Shown here piece by piece: positions 12,761 to 23,680 of a stretch of DNA of 64,000 nucleotides. Location of the stretch: contig NC_081808.1 of NCBI RefSeq assembly GCF_030704535.1, positions 19,962,501 through 20,026,500 of the forward strand. The letters are read 5' to 3'. A program made the position numbers and the translations under genes. Source of the DNA: Vitis vinifera. Its lineage: Eukaryota; Streptophyta; Magnoliopsida; Vitales; Vitaceae. Under the pieces are notes generated by a model that saw nothing but the letters and a program-made list of their open reading frames with translations, was not told where the DNA came from and did not search any database. Numbering within the stretch: position 1 is the first letter of the stretch; the number at the start of each line of letters is the position of its first letter.

Positions 12761-12966
12761 TTGGCCTTACGTGCCTCTCATGCCCGAAGCCTTAATTTTT
12801 CTTTTTTTTTTTCTTTTTTTTTTTTGGTAAAAAAAAAAAAAAAACAATGCCCATAGTTTGAGAAAGAGTTTTCTCAGCCTCTACGTCAGTCAATGCCCTA
12901 TGGGAAGTCTCTATCAGTATTTTGCTTACAAGCTCAATTGGCGTAGAACCCATTTACAATCTCTCT

Positions 12967-12973
12967 ACCTAAT
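12967..12973 (+). promoter_or_regulatory. AC/SMRE-like element ACCTAAT upstream of the laccase
   Basis: ACCTAAT matches the SMRE consensus ACC(A/T)A(A/C)(T/C) and lies 66 bp upstream of the TATA box at 13033. Together with the inverted element at 12754 it gives two candidate MYB46-type sites. A 7-bp degenerate site is expected by chance fairly often, so the assignment is modest. Confidence 0.4.
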
Positions 12974-13032
12974 CAGTTACAGGCCTTCTCCTTTAACAAA
13001 CTGATAGCCCACCCTTCTCTTTTCACATCCCA

Positions 13033-13040
13033 TATAAATA
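13033..13040 (+). promoter_or_regulatory. TATA box of the laccase gene
   Basis: TATAAATA stands 67 bp before the first base of the laccase start codon. With the usual ~30-bp spacing this predicts a leader of about 40 nt without an intron. Confidence 0.65.
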
Positions 13041-13106
13041 AATGCCTCACATCTTCACCACCATCCACAAAAATTCACTGCATCCACAAGCTTTTGACTG
13101 GGAACA

Positions 13107-15230
13107 ATGGGGAGCCGGTGCAGCTTCTTTCCTGGGTTAGCCTTTCTTATGTTTGGCTTTCTTGGCTTTATGATTCTTCCGGCCGCGGACGCTGCCATCA
13201 AGAAATACCAATTTGATGTAAGCTCATTGTTTCGACTTTACACAGGCTGATCAGGTGATCATGATCTGATACCATCCTTTTGATTGTGAGCTTTTCAGGT
13301 TCAAGTGAGAAATGTGAGTAGATTGTGCCATGCAAAGCCCATAGTGACCGTAAATGGGATGTTCCCGGGGCCTACTATTTATGCTAGGGAAGGAGATAGA
13401 GTCATCATCAATGTCACCAATCATGCACAATATAACATGTCAATTCACTGGTACAACCAAAATCCAAATACCTTGGGAAGATGGGAACAAGGCTGATTAA
13501 TTTTTTATGGGTTTCTTATATATTCTCATGCATTTTTGTAGGCATGGAATTAAGCAATTTCGTAATGGTTGGGCTGATGGACCCGCTTATATCACACAGT
13601 GTCCTATCCAAACTGGGAGTGCCTACACCTATGATTTCAATGTAACTGGTCAAAGGGGAACATTGTGGTGGCATGCACATATTCTTTGGCTAAGGGCAAC
13701 AGTCTACGGCGCACTTGTGATCATGCCAAAACCAGGAACCCCATTTCCTTTTCCTCAGCCGTACAGTGAGGTTAACCTTCTGTTAGGTGAGTTTTCATCC
13801 TCACTACTTGATTAAAAAATGGAAACAAAATTGGATGTCTAATTGCAATTGAAAGGAGAATGCTACAATTTGTAGGAGAATGGTGGAACAACGACATCGA
13901 AGCGCTTGTGAAGCAAGGGAACAGCCGGGGCTTGCCACCCAATATGTCAGATGCCCACACAATCAATGGGAAGCCAGGGCCACTTTTTCCATGCTCTGAG
14001 AAACGTAAGTAAAAGCCCTGGTATCATTTGAAAAGAAAAACCAAGTGGAATGATGTGGAAGGTTAATCTTTGCAACTTCTTATTGTAGATACATTTGCAA
14101 TGGAGGTTGAATCTGGGAAGACATACCTCTTGAGAATCATCAATGCTGCTCTCAACGATGAGCTTTTCTTTGCCATTGCCGGTCATGATATGACAGTCGT
14201 GGAGATCGATGCTGTTTACACAAAGCCATTCACCACTCAAGCTTTACTAATTGCGCCTGGCCAGACCACTAACGTTCTGGTTCAAGCCAACCAAGCGCCC
14301 AACAGATACTTCATGGCCGCTAGGCCTTTCATGGATGCCCCACTTCCAGTGGACAAACAAATGGCCACAGGCATACTCCAATACAAAGGAGTTCCGAACA
14401 CTGTTCTCCCAAGCCTTCCCCAATTGCCAGCATCCAATGACACTGCATTCGCATTGAGCTACAACAAGAAGCTCAGGAGCTTAAACACCCCACAATTTCC
14501 AGTTAATGTTCCTCTGAAGGTTGATAGGAACCTCTTTTACACCATTGGGTTGGGGAGGAATCCTTGCCTCACATGCGTCAACGGAACCCGACTTACTGGT
14601 TCGTTAAACAACATCTCTTTTGTGATGCCGAATATCGGGCTTCTTCAAGCACACTACTCCAAGATTAAAGGAGTGTTCAGAACGGATTTCCCAGACCGCC
14701 CTTCTACTCCATTCAATTACACGAGTGCACCGCTAACAGCCAATCTTGGGACTTCTCAAGGCACTAGACTAAGTAAGCTTGCCTTCAACTCCACAGTTGA
14801 GTTGGTATTACAGGACACCAATCTTCTAACAGTTGAGTCGCACCCGTTTCATCTCCACGGCTATAACTTCTTTGTTGTTGGAAGCGGTATTGGAAACTTC
14901 GATCCTGCCAAAGACCCAGCTAACTATAATCTGATTGATCCTCCCGAGAGAAATACAGTTGGGGTTCCCACTGGTGGGTGGACTGCTATTCGATTTCGAG
15001 CCGATAATCCAGGTAACACATATATTTCTTGCATGAAATTTGCATTACTTCATCTCCACTTTTCTCCCTCTAAATGTTGTTATGCCTATCAATATGTAGG
15101 TGTTTGGTTCATGCACTGTCATTTGGAGCTTCACACTGGTTGGGGATTGAAAATGGCATTTGTAGTAGAAGATGGAGAAGGGCCTGACCAATCTGTTCTG
15201 CCTCCTCCCAAGGATCTTCCACCATGCTAA
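13107..15230 (+). CDS. LAC11: Laccase, LAC11-type, secreted multicopper oxidase
   Basis: Six exons, 13107-13217, 13299-13450, 13542-13786, 13876-14004, 14089-15012 and 15100-15230, join in phase to 563 residues. An N-terminal hydrophobic signal peptide (about residues 1-29) precedes the mature start near [18 protein letters not shown]. The copper ligands are all present: HWHG (87-90), WWHAH (130-134), HPFHLHG (464-470) and [12 protein letters not shown] (526-537), with leucine 537 at the type-1 axial position. The two halves of HW|HG are split by the second intron. Sequence blocks such as YNMSIHWHG, QCPIQTG and [12 protein letters not shown] are closest to LAC11 by eye. Laccases oxidise monolignols in the apoplast and drive lignin polymerisation. 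Many NxS/T glycosylation sites are visible. The promoter carries AC-type MYB sites. Confidence 0.95.
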
Positions 15231-15780
15231 CTCTCCATGTCTAGCTTCTGTTTGTGGGTGCATTGGATCATGTCGGATGCACCAGTTATTTATACTTCCT
15301 GCAGAAGTTGCAGCATATTTCTTGAGGATAAAATCCGATCGAGAAAAAAGGCACATGTATAAGATTTGTTTGAGACAAAAGTGTAATAATCTGCAGTCAC
15401 AGTATTGTGTAAATTATGGAGAATATCTTACTCCACAGATGTCTTTTCATTCTTTGGATTGGACGCTACAAATTTAATTGATAAACTTTCTCCTAATCCC
15501 AACTCATTTGCACTGTCACTTGTTCATATTACAAAATATATGCATATAATTATCTTTTTTTTTTTTTTTCCAAATATACACTCATGTGGTATTTGTGTAA
15601 TTATTTCCATAAAAATTTTGCATGATATTGTTATTAGTCCCATATGATTGATTTGTGAACATAATTAAACCCCAGTACCCAACACTCTGACACGTTTTGC
15701 TTAGATTTAGTGTATTTGGTAAAACCACTTAATAACTTAATTTTAATCATTAAATTAATTAAATATATTTGTTAAAATTA

Positions 15781-16079
15781 TGTTTAGTTCTCGGAAAGTA
15801 CAAAGGAAAGAAAAAACTATTAAAGGAAAATGATTTTCTCATGGTTGGTAGTCCTATAAAATATTTAAAAGAAAATTAAATATAATTAAAATTAATTAGA
15901 AACTTATGCATTTTAAAATTATTTAATCTTTATATTGATGAGTTAAAATAAATAAAATGAGTTTGAAGTAGCAAATAAAAATAATTTATCATCTTTAACT
16001 CTATTTTTTATTTTCCTTCACTTTTCTTCTCAATTTTTTTTCCTTTGCATTTTCCCTCAAATTTTTCAAGAACCAAACA
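15781..16079. mobile_element. MITE-like element, family with GAACCAAACA ends, inserted in an older element
   Basis: The element starts TGTTTAGTTCTCGGAAA and ends TTTTTCAAGAACCAAACA, an imperfect inverted terminal repeat. Internally one half is purine-rich (AAAGGAAAG), the other pyrimidine-rich (TTTTCCTTCACTTTTCTTCT), so the whole can fold back on itself. It has no coding capacity. Similar units lie at about 44640-44917 and 63627-63945. The flanks continue an older AT-rich element (TTAATAACTTAATTTTAATC on the left), showing nested insertion. The target duplication is too short to assign with confidence. Confidence 0.6.
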
Positions 16080-16640
16080 TATAATGATATAACTTAAAGT
16101 TAAAATTAACTTTAAATAATAAATAAAAATAATTAATTTATTCTTAAATTCATATCTTCATTTTACTTTTTTATCATTATTTACATTAATTATTTCCACA
16201 ATTTCTTTTACTACAACATGACCTCAATTGTTACTTAACCCCCTTTATCCTATTGATAAATATGTTAATTTAATAAATTATAATAAATTTTAAATTTATT
16301 TTATCATACAATCTTAATATTTAAAATAAGAATTAAGTAATAAGTATTAAATTTTACCCCACACATCGACCATAATCATATACCATAACTTATTTACCTC
16401 ACATTTAACACAATCAAAATTTAATTTTTGATAAATAAATCAATTGAATTATAATTACATTAGGCTGAAAGGTTAATCATAATGATTTAAATAAAATTTA
16501 ATTTGATTTGATTATTAATTAAGTTATATAAAATTTTGGTCTATCTAATTAGATACTTTTAATTTAATCATATTTGAATTTATACTTTTGATTTAATCAT
16601 AATTTATATCATATTCGAATTGAGCAATTTAATGGAGTGT

Positions 16641-16684
16641 CTAACACACCAACATTACCCATCTAACACACCAACATTACCCAT
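16641..16684. repeat. 22-bp perfect tandem duplication
   Basis: The unit CTAACACACCAACATTACCC plus AT occurs twice in a row without mismatch, followed by a partial third start (CTACAT). This indicates a recent replication-slippage or filler event in non-coding DNA. Confidence 0.9.
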
Positions 16685-17329
16685 CTACATAAAAGTGCAC
16701 CCTTGATTCTAACTTAGAGCTAAAGTGGTCTTTGTTTTTTTCACTTAAATTTAAATAGAACTTAAAATCAAAAATTTGTATCAAATGTTAAAAAATAAAG
16801 AAAAATACTAATCTTATTTTAAGTATTTAAAAAAAATTAAATATTTTATTTTTTTTTCATTTAGTAAAAAAAATATAAATAATAAATAATAAGTCAAAAT
16901 TAAAAATAAAAAAAAATCTAAAAACAAATTATTTTAAGCAAAATTTTAAGAAAACAATCCGTTTTCTAACCTTCTATTTAACCCATTCGAGGGGAATTCT
17001 TTCTTGATCGATTGGATTATGTTAATACTGGAGGGCTGGATGTAATTAACAAATTTTAATTATTTTTAATTTATTAAATTTATCTTAATTTCTATCAACA
17101 AATAAATAAATGCAATATTCTCAGAATTTTCTTTTGGTATTTTCTCAAATATCTATCTTGAATTTCAAATCATTGTGCCCCTTCTGGCAAGATAAATAAT
17201 AATATTTAAATAAATAAATAACAGAAATACCAAGAATATCCGAATATTTTTAAGAGAATAATATAAACATAATATGCTTACATTTGAAGCAGCTGCGATA
17301 GTTATACCCGCTGTGGCACACAGACGAAG

Positions 17330-20300
17330 ATGGCTACGCTTTCTATGGTGCCAACCTCAACCCTTCTAGCTTCTTCAAACCTTGGGCGAGTCAACCGGTC
17401 AGTTGAATCGTTTTAAACTTTTCTGGGTATTCAATAATTTCTGTGTTGATAGCTGAAACGGAATCAATTGAATCTTAGATACTCGGGAATGGCGTTTGCT
17501 AGTTCTGTAAAAGAAGTCAAAGGGGAGGGCAACTTGCCGAAGCTCGTTCTCACTTCTACCCACGGTAGGTACGTATTTGTGAACTGCATTTCTTTGCTTT
17601 TATTTGTGAGGCATTTAATCCAATATTGGTATTGTATTTTCGCGATGTTGTATTTCGATTTGGATATTGAGAATCCCATCTCTTGAAACTGAAATTATGC
17701 TCTCTGAATTTTGTATCTTTAATCAACAATTGGAGTTGTGTATAATGGGCCCTGAGAAACTGTTCTTGTGCAGTGTTTTTTCTAATGATTTTTACTTACT
17801 GAATCTTTGATGATAAGGAACTGGGAAATTGACGTTTTTAACATATGGGTTGAGAGACCAGTAATTAGAAAGAAAAAAAAATGGAAAGCTCATCAAGATA
17901 ATGTATCATTACTCTGAACATTTGGAGAATGTAGCATTGCTGCATTGCTATGAGGGTCATAGTTATATGATCTCACTTGTGATTGAACTTGTTGTTTGCA
18001 GTGAGGCTGAGATATATTTATTTGGAGGTTGCGTCACATCTTGGAAAGCTGCAAGTGGCAAGGACCTCCTCTTTGTTCGCCCGGATGCTGTATTTAATGG
18101 GCAGAAACCTATCAGGTTTTGTTGTCACTGACAACTCATTACTTGCATCTCTGGAAATGATGTTTGAGCTATAGATGATTCATGGGTTTAATTTTTAAAA
18201 TTTCACCTTGTTTTGTATTTATTTATTTTAGTTCTTGTGGTAGTGGAAGTTCTCTTGTTCAAGCTGGAGTTGTAAACTCTCTTAGATGGAGTTATGATAA
18301 CTAAAAAAATTTTGAGTTTTGCTTCTTCCGGTGCTCGTGGATCCAATTTTGCTCTCTTTGGTTGTGTACTTTGATATTTTGGTTATCTTAAAACATATAC
18401 TGATTATATCTCTGTTGACAGTGGAGGAATTCCACATTGTTTCCCACAGTTTGGACCTGGCCCAATGCAGCAGGTAGGGTCCTCCATCACTGTTCCTTTC
18501 GCTAGTAATAGCCTTCATTCATCCACTTGTTTCCAGCCGTTAGGAGTTAATTGTGTAGCTCATGAGCTGTCAACTACATCATTTTGAGTGGCTGCATAAT
18601 AATGTCACCCACCAGCTATGCCTTATGGTGATGCTGCAATCAACGCTTCACCCTAAGTGAGTGCCTTTAGTATATATCCTGGAGGGTCATAATGGAATGT
18701 CATGGATCTTCTACATGGATGGTTTGGCCAAAAGCATAATGGTTAATGTGGTATGCTTGTATTGAATCTAGTGACTAGTAAGCTTGTTCCCACCATTGAG
18801 AAATCCTATCTTTTGCAAGTTGTGACAGCATGGTATACCTGTACTGCTAATGGTAGACCTTCAAGTCTTATGAAAAAGTCATTCAAGTATTCTTGGTGAA
18901 AATTATTAACACTTGCATGTGTCTTGTTTTTTAGTTTTATTTCTTATTATCATTTTGTTGCTTTCAGTATTTGATTCTAGTATCTGATGCTTTTGTGGTT
19001 TACAGCATGGTTTTGCAAGGAATATGAATTGGTCTGCTGTTGATTCTGAAAATGTGGAAGGAAATCCTGTTGTAACTCTAGAGTTAAAGGATGGTCCTTA
19101 CAGTCGTTCCATGTGGGATTTCAGCTTTCGAGCTTTGTATAAGGTCAGATAGTTGTTTAATTACCTCTATGGGAAAAGAGTTCAGCTAGCTGACTCTTGA
19201 AGATTCCCTTGGTGTATAATACCCACATTAAGGTTACATGACAAAGGACCACATAACTTGTAGCTTTGGTGTCACCTTGCCCTATGATAGTATTCTAGAT
19301 TTCCATGTGTAATATTGCATTTTTTGCATCATATCTTATGGCTTGTTTGCATATGCAGGTTATCCTGAACAAAAACAGCCTGTCCACAGAATTGGTAATC
19401 ACAAATACAGACAAGAAGCCATTTTCATTTAGTACTGCCTTGCACACATACTTCAGTGTAAGTGCCAGAGTTCCATGCTCAGGATCCAAATACTATGCTT
19501 TATCTGACTATATTGAGCTTTCTAATTTTCCATCCTTGGTGGTATTAATGAAACTTCTTGTAGTTGGACCACTATTCTGGAATTTCAAATTATGTAGCGA
19601 TTTAAATAATTCAGAAATCAGGGTATAATTGGAAAAGATGCTTTCTGATGGGGAGATTTTGGGAGAATGAATGCTATGCATAAAAGAAAAGGAACATATG
19701 TTGACATTCACAAATGGTAACTGAATGGTTCTTGGTTTGACAGATAATTTGGAATTCCATGCAGTTTCACTGCATTCAGTATAATTCTAATCATACCTCA
19801 GTCAATTGGGTTACAGATGCTTATGAAAATCAGGGTAATTTAAAATGCAGGCTTCAGCCACAGGAGCATCAGTGAAAGGCCTGAAAGGTTGCAAAACACT
19901 GAACAAAGATCTAGATCCTACTAATCCGTTGGAGGGTAAGGAGGAAAGGTTTGTATTAAGGAATTCGAGGCTTTCATTAGTTATGTCCATTTGAAACTAA
20001 AGAATCTCACAATTCATTGAATGATGCACTGGGATTTTATATGTTGTAAAATTATCTTATCCAAATCCCAATCTCCAGCTTTAAATATAAAGGGATGGAT
20101 AATTGCATGTGTTGCTTAAACACGCATACGCATAAAATAACTATGATGTTGCAGCAATCTCTTTCTGAATCTGTGGCAGAAACTGATCCATGCTCTGAAT
20201 TGGTTAACATTTCAGGGACGTAGTAACTTTTCCTGGATTTGTGGACTGCATTTACCTTGATGCCCCTAATGCGTTGCACCTTGATAACGGCTTGGGTGAT

Positions 20301-20878
20301 ATCATAACTGTCAAGAATACCAAGTATGTCAAATGGAAACCTAATTTGAAGCTCTGATCTGATTAACTAGGATTTCTGAATTTCACTCTTTTGGCTCTCA
20401 TATCATTCTTACCCATGCAGTTGGTCAGACACAGTTTTGTGGAACCCATATCTGCAGATGGAAGCATGCTATAGAGATTTTGTCTGTGTTGAAAATGCTA
20501 AGGTATTAAACTATCCATGTGCTTCCCAATTAACTAGCTTATGCACGATGGAAACTAGATTTGTCTAATTGCTACTAAATTTATTGCTCATGGATGCATC
20601 AATTGAACTAATCCAATCAGTAGACTATAATGGATACAGTATAGGCCAAGAAATTTTATTCAATTGCTTTCCTAACAAAAGAATTTGTCACCTGGCAAAG
20701 AAGAGGCATGCTGATTTGAAAGTTTGCAAATTCTCTTCCTGGAGCTTCAGATCTTTGTTTTCTCATTTTTTATGTTGGAAGTTAAAACATTTTATTTTCA
20801 TGCCCACCTCAGATTGGAAAGGTCCAGCTAGAGCCAGAACAATCTTGGAGCGCCATTCAGCATCTTAGCATTGACTGA
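17330..20878 (+). CDS. Putative glucose-6-phosphate 1-epimerase (hexose-6-phosphate mutarotase), plastid-type
   Basis: Ten exons join in phase: 17330-17397, 17479-17568, 18002-18115, 18422-18473, 19006-19143, 19359-19457, 19851-19948, 20216-20323, 20421-20502 and 20813-20878. They give 304 residues. The family interconverts alpha and beta anomers of glucose 6-phosphate. Conserved blocks are visible: GSEAEIYLFGGCVTSWK (about residues 52-68), SGGIPHCFPQFGP, HGFARNMNW, ALHTYFSAS with the likely catalytic histidine 183, and DFVCVENAK with the likely catalytic glutamate 280. The first 45 or so residues are rich in Ser, Thr and Val and lie before the fold (MATLSMVPTSTLLASSNLGR...), consistent with a plastid transit peptide; targeting is an inference. 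All introns are GT-AG. Confidence 0.92.
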
Positions 20879-21456
20879 AGAGCAGCCAAATATGGCTTCC
20901 AAGCTCTTAGGACTAATTCATCTTTTATTTATTCTGTATCTGAATTTTACCCCTGCTTTACCTTTTCAAAGTTTCCAGCATACACCATCATACTCTCCTC
21001 TTAATAATGTTGAACAATGCTGGTTATAACATTTACTTTTACCACTTTTCTAGGGTATAGGGGGTGAATTGATACCAATAAAATTTTGTGTTTAATTAAC
21101 GGGAATCACTTTTAATTATATCCAAATCAGCAGTTATCATGTTTATTCTGCTCTAGGCAACAAACATGGCCAAATGCACTGATTTCAATCAGCTTCAGGA
21201 TCTGCAAGCACCCCAGATCCCCAACTTCAGGTTATTTCTTTGCTTCATGGTGGAAAAAGGAACATCCCCCAATTAAAAATAGAGACAAGAAGAGAAATAA
21301 AAAAAAAATGAAAGATAAATAAACAAAACAAATAGTTTCGTAAATGTATCTGAATGTGCATTCCCAAAATGTATTGAACAGGTTTGGAAGCCATCAGCAG
21401 AGTCCTTGACCTCAGGAAAGGTCGATCACACATGAAATTTTCTTTTCAGATTCCTT
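20879..21456. other. Convergent 3' regions of the epimerase and syntaxin genes
   Basis: About 580 bp separate the two convergent stop codons. It is AT-rich with an A-tract at about 21299-21308, and no other gene is apparent. Confidence 0.6.
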
Positions 21457-22356
21457 TTAAGAAGTGAGCATTGAAATGAAGCACACCAGCAATATGATGA
21501 GCCCCACAGCCCAAACCCAATACACCCATTTCTTCCCCTTCTTCATCTGCTTGGCATAGACAAGACTATTGGTTCCACCACTGATGAAGTTCCCTGCAAT
21601 TGCCACATTCTCCTCTATATCATCCATCTTCTCGCCTTGACTCCCAACCAAAACAGCCATGTCAAGTAATACTTGACGAAGCTTATCCAAGCTTCTCTGA
21701 ATCTCCCTCAAGGCTTCATTCCTCTCTCTGTTCACCAAATCCCCTCCTGTTTTTCCTTCAAATGCTTCTATTTGTACGCTTCCTGTCATCATTTTCTCCA
21801 CCACTTCCTCGCTTGCTTCACTTCCAGTGGCATTATAGTACCTTCTCTTGAGAGTTTCTCTATGATCCCATAAGATCCTCTCCCGCAGTGAATGGAAATC
21901 ATTCATCATGTCCCTAAGCTTACTTCTCAATCCATTCGTGACCGACATTCTCGTCCTATCAACTGGACTTCCTTCTCTATATGCTTCTGATATTCTGCGG
22001 TTTCTTACATTTGATTTGTCTATAGCTTCTAGTCTTGCCTTCACAACTTTGGCCTTGCGAAGAATAGTGAGTGCATTAGAGTCCATGCGGTCTCTTAGGC
22101 CACGAAGGACCTCAGCGCTGTGAGTTGATTTAGTCTCTTCATTCAGGTTGTGAAGATCAAGGACGAGATTAGTAATCTCTTCCATGACAGTCTTGATAGC
22201 GGCCACTTCTTCAAAGAACTGAGAGAGGTTCTCTTCATCTTTAGGCTTGAGTTTGCCTATTTCTATGTCTGCTTCTGCTTCTGCTTCAAGATCCATCTCT
22301 GCTTGTTTCTTTAGTTCCACATAACTTAAGAACGATTTTGTCATGAGATCATTCAT
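21457..22356 (-). CDS. SYP112: Syntaxin of the SYP11 group, SYP112-like (Qa-SNARE)
   Basis: The coding region is a single uninterrupted exon of 299 codons. It begins MNDLMTKSFLSYVELKKQA, the standard start of the KNOLLE/SYP112 clade. The reading frame stays open 16 codons upstream to another ATG at 22404, but TTTCACAG ending at about 22382 looks like a splice acceptor. I therefore place the start at 22356 and treat the upstream ATG as intronic. The Habc bundle covers about residues 30-165. The SNARE helix spans about 200-262, with the zero-layer glutamine at 240 (VGSQGEKMDD) and the clade-typical ISGGTNSL. A C-terminal membrane anchor follows at about 276-297. The family mediates vesicle fusion at the plasma membrane and cell plate; SYP112 is the partly redundant relative of the cytokinesis syntaxin KNOLLE. 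The intronless coding region is usual for the clade. Confidence 0.92.
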   Translation of the reverse strand: MNDLMTKSFLSYVELKKQAEMDLEAEAEADIEIGKLKPKDEENLSQFFEEVAAIKTVMEEITNLVLDLHNLNEETKSTHSAEVLRGLRDRMDSNALTILRKAKVVKARLEAIDKSNVRNRRISEAYREGSPVDRTRMSVTNGLRSKLRDMMNDFHSLRERILWDHRETLKRRYYNATGSEASEEVVEKMMTGSVQIEAFEGKTGGDLVNRERNEALREIQRSLDKLRQVLLDMAVLVGSQGEKMDDIEENVAIAGNFISGGTNSLVYAKQMKKGKKWVYWVWAVGLIILLVCFISMLTS

Positions 22357-23680
22357 TTCTGCAACTGTTTCTAGATCCACCTGTGAAATTTTTGGAAAAT
22401 TCATAAGCAGATTGAGAATGATTCAATAAAAGAACATTGAAAGAAAATATGGGAACCCATTGGATTGTAAAAGAAAAGAAGTGCACCCTTCACAGATTGA
22501 GATTAAAGATCAAAGTCCCTGGATTCTTGGTTTCCTTTTGAATTTGTTTCTTCTCGGAGAGATCTGAATCAGATAGATAAAGATATATGAAGACAATGCC
22601 ATGAAACTCCAGACAGAAATGTGAAACAAAAAATCAAATTAACCCATGAGGATAACAAAAAAATGGGTTCAAGAAATCTGGGTGATTCCGATTCCATCTT
22701 TCTTGTTTGGTTGCCAAGAAAATCAAAAAAAGAAAAAATCCAAATTGTGAATCTCGTACTCATATTCATGTTGTTTGGTTTCAAATAAGCGAAAATGCAT
22801 CACTAAACTAAGCCTAATAGTTAGGTCCCAATTAATGAAAAACCAAAGATTCAAAACTCTATCTACCAATAATTTCCAACATTTTATTCTCAAACCCATA
22901 AGAGAAGAGGAAGTTACAACTAAAAGAGAAAGGAAAGATGATACTAAAGGTGGGGTTGGAAAAACCTTGAAGAAGAAATCAGTACTACGATGCCGATGAT
23001 CCTCTCTGTGTGATAGGATGTAGAGAACGACTTATCAGATCAAAAGAAAGAAATGTCAGTTTTAGAGGATGGCTCCAAAAGAAATGAGGGCTTGAGTCGT
23101 GATTGTTCAGTTAACGTTAACTTTGCCTTTTTTCAAATATTTGAAATTCCGTTCACATAGACATAACCGTCAATAATGTAGGCAAACAGTGCGTCCCACC
23201 AAAATAGGTGTGAATTCATAACGACAGCGTACGTTAATCTCATTGGAGAATTTGTTACTTTGAATCGTGAAATCTGCCTTTGAAATCACATCCAGTCGAA
23301 AGTCTGAATATATCAGATTGATTGAACATGTACTCACCCGAAGGAATTTCCCCCCTTTTTTTTTCCCAATCAATGTCGTGTTCGCATCCAGGGCAACTCA
23401 AATTTCCAAGAAAACCTGAAACAGGTAACTTTCTTTACTCGCGGTTTATGAAATTTGATATTTCTGTCATTGGGATTACATTCCCATGTTGACATTAAAA
23501 TTAGGAGGCCTGTGAAAAATAAAACATCCATAAATGACATAAGTCAAATGCCCATTAAAATTAATCCTTCCTAAAGTTGACAGCTTGCCTCAATTCTGCC
23601 TTATAACACATACAAATTGTCTGTTGGGACCCAAATTTGCTGCTTCTAAATTTTATTTTATTCCATCAAACATTGTTCAA
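22357..23680. other. Leader/promoter of the syntaxin gene and 3' region of the adenylyltransferase gene
   Basis: A leader intron on the minus strand probably runs from a donor near 22965 (TTCTTCAAG before GTTTTT) to the acceptor near 22382. The phrase TTTGGTTGCCAAGAAAA lies at 22706-22722 on the plus strand, antisense to this gene. The right third should hold the syntaxin promoter and the 3' UTR of the next minus-strand gene. No other gene was recognised. Confidence 0.45.

Larger units (their letters stand above)
12106..13106 (+). promoter_or_regulatory. Intergenic and promoter region of the laccase gene
   Basis: The region has poly-C (about 12370-12377), T-rich and A-rich tracts (12800-12845), and no gene. 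The last 350 bp look like the laccase promoter, with two AC-type (SMRE) elements and a TATA box listed separately. The predicted leader is short. Confidence 0.55.
15231..17329. other. AT-rich intergenic region with nested short inverted-repeat elements
   Basis: Downstream of the laccase 3' UTR the DNA is highly AT-rich and without coding potential. It contains a MITE-like insertion (15781-16079) inside an older AT-rich element (about 15713-16340), and a 22-bp tandem duplication (16641-16684). An A/T-rich block at 16730-16970 has ends resembling those at about 1440-1700. Confidence 0.6.
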
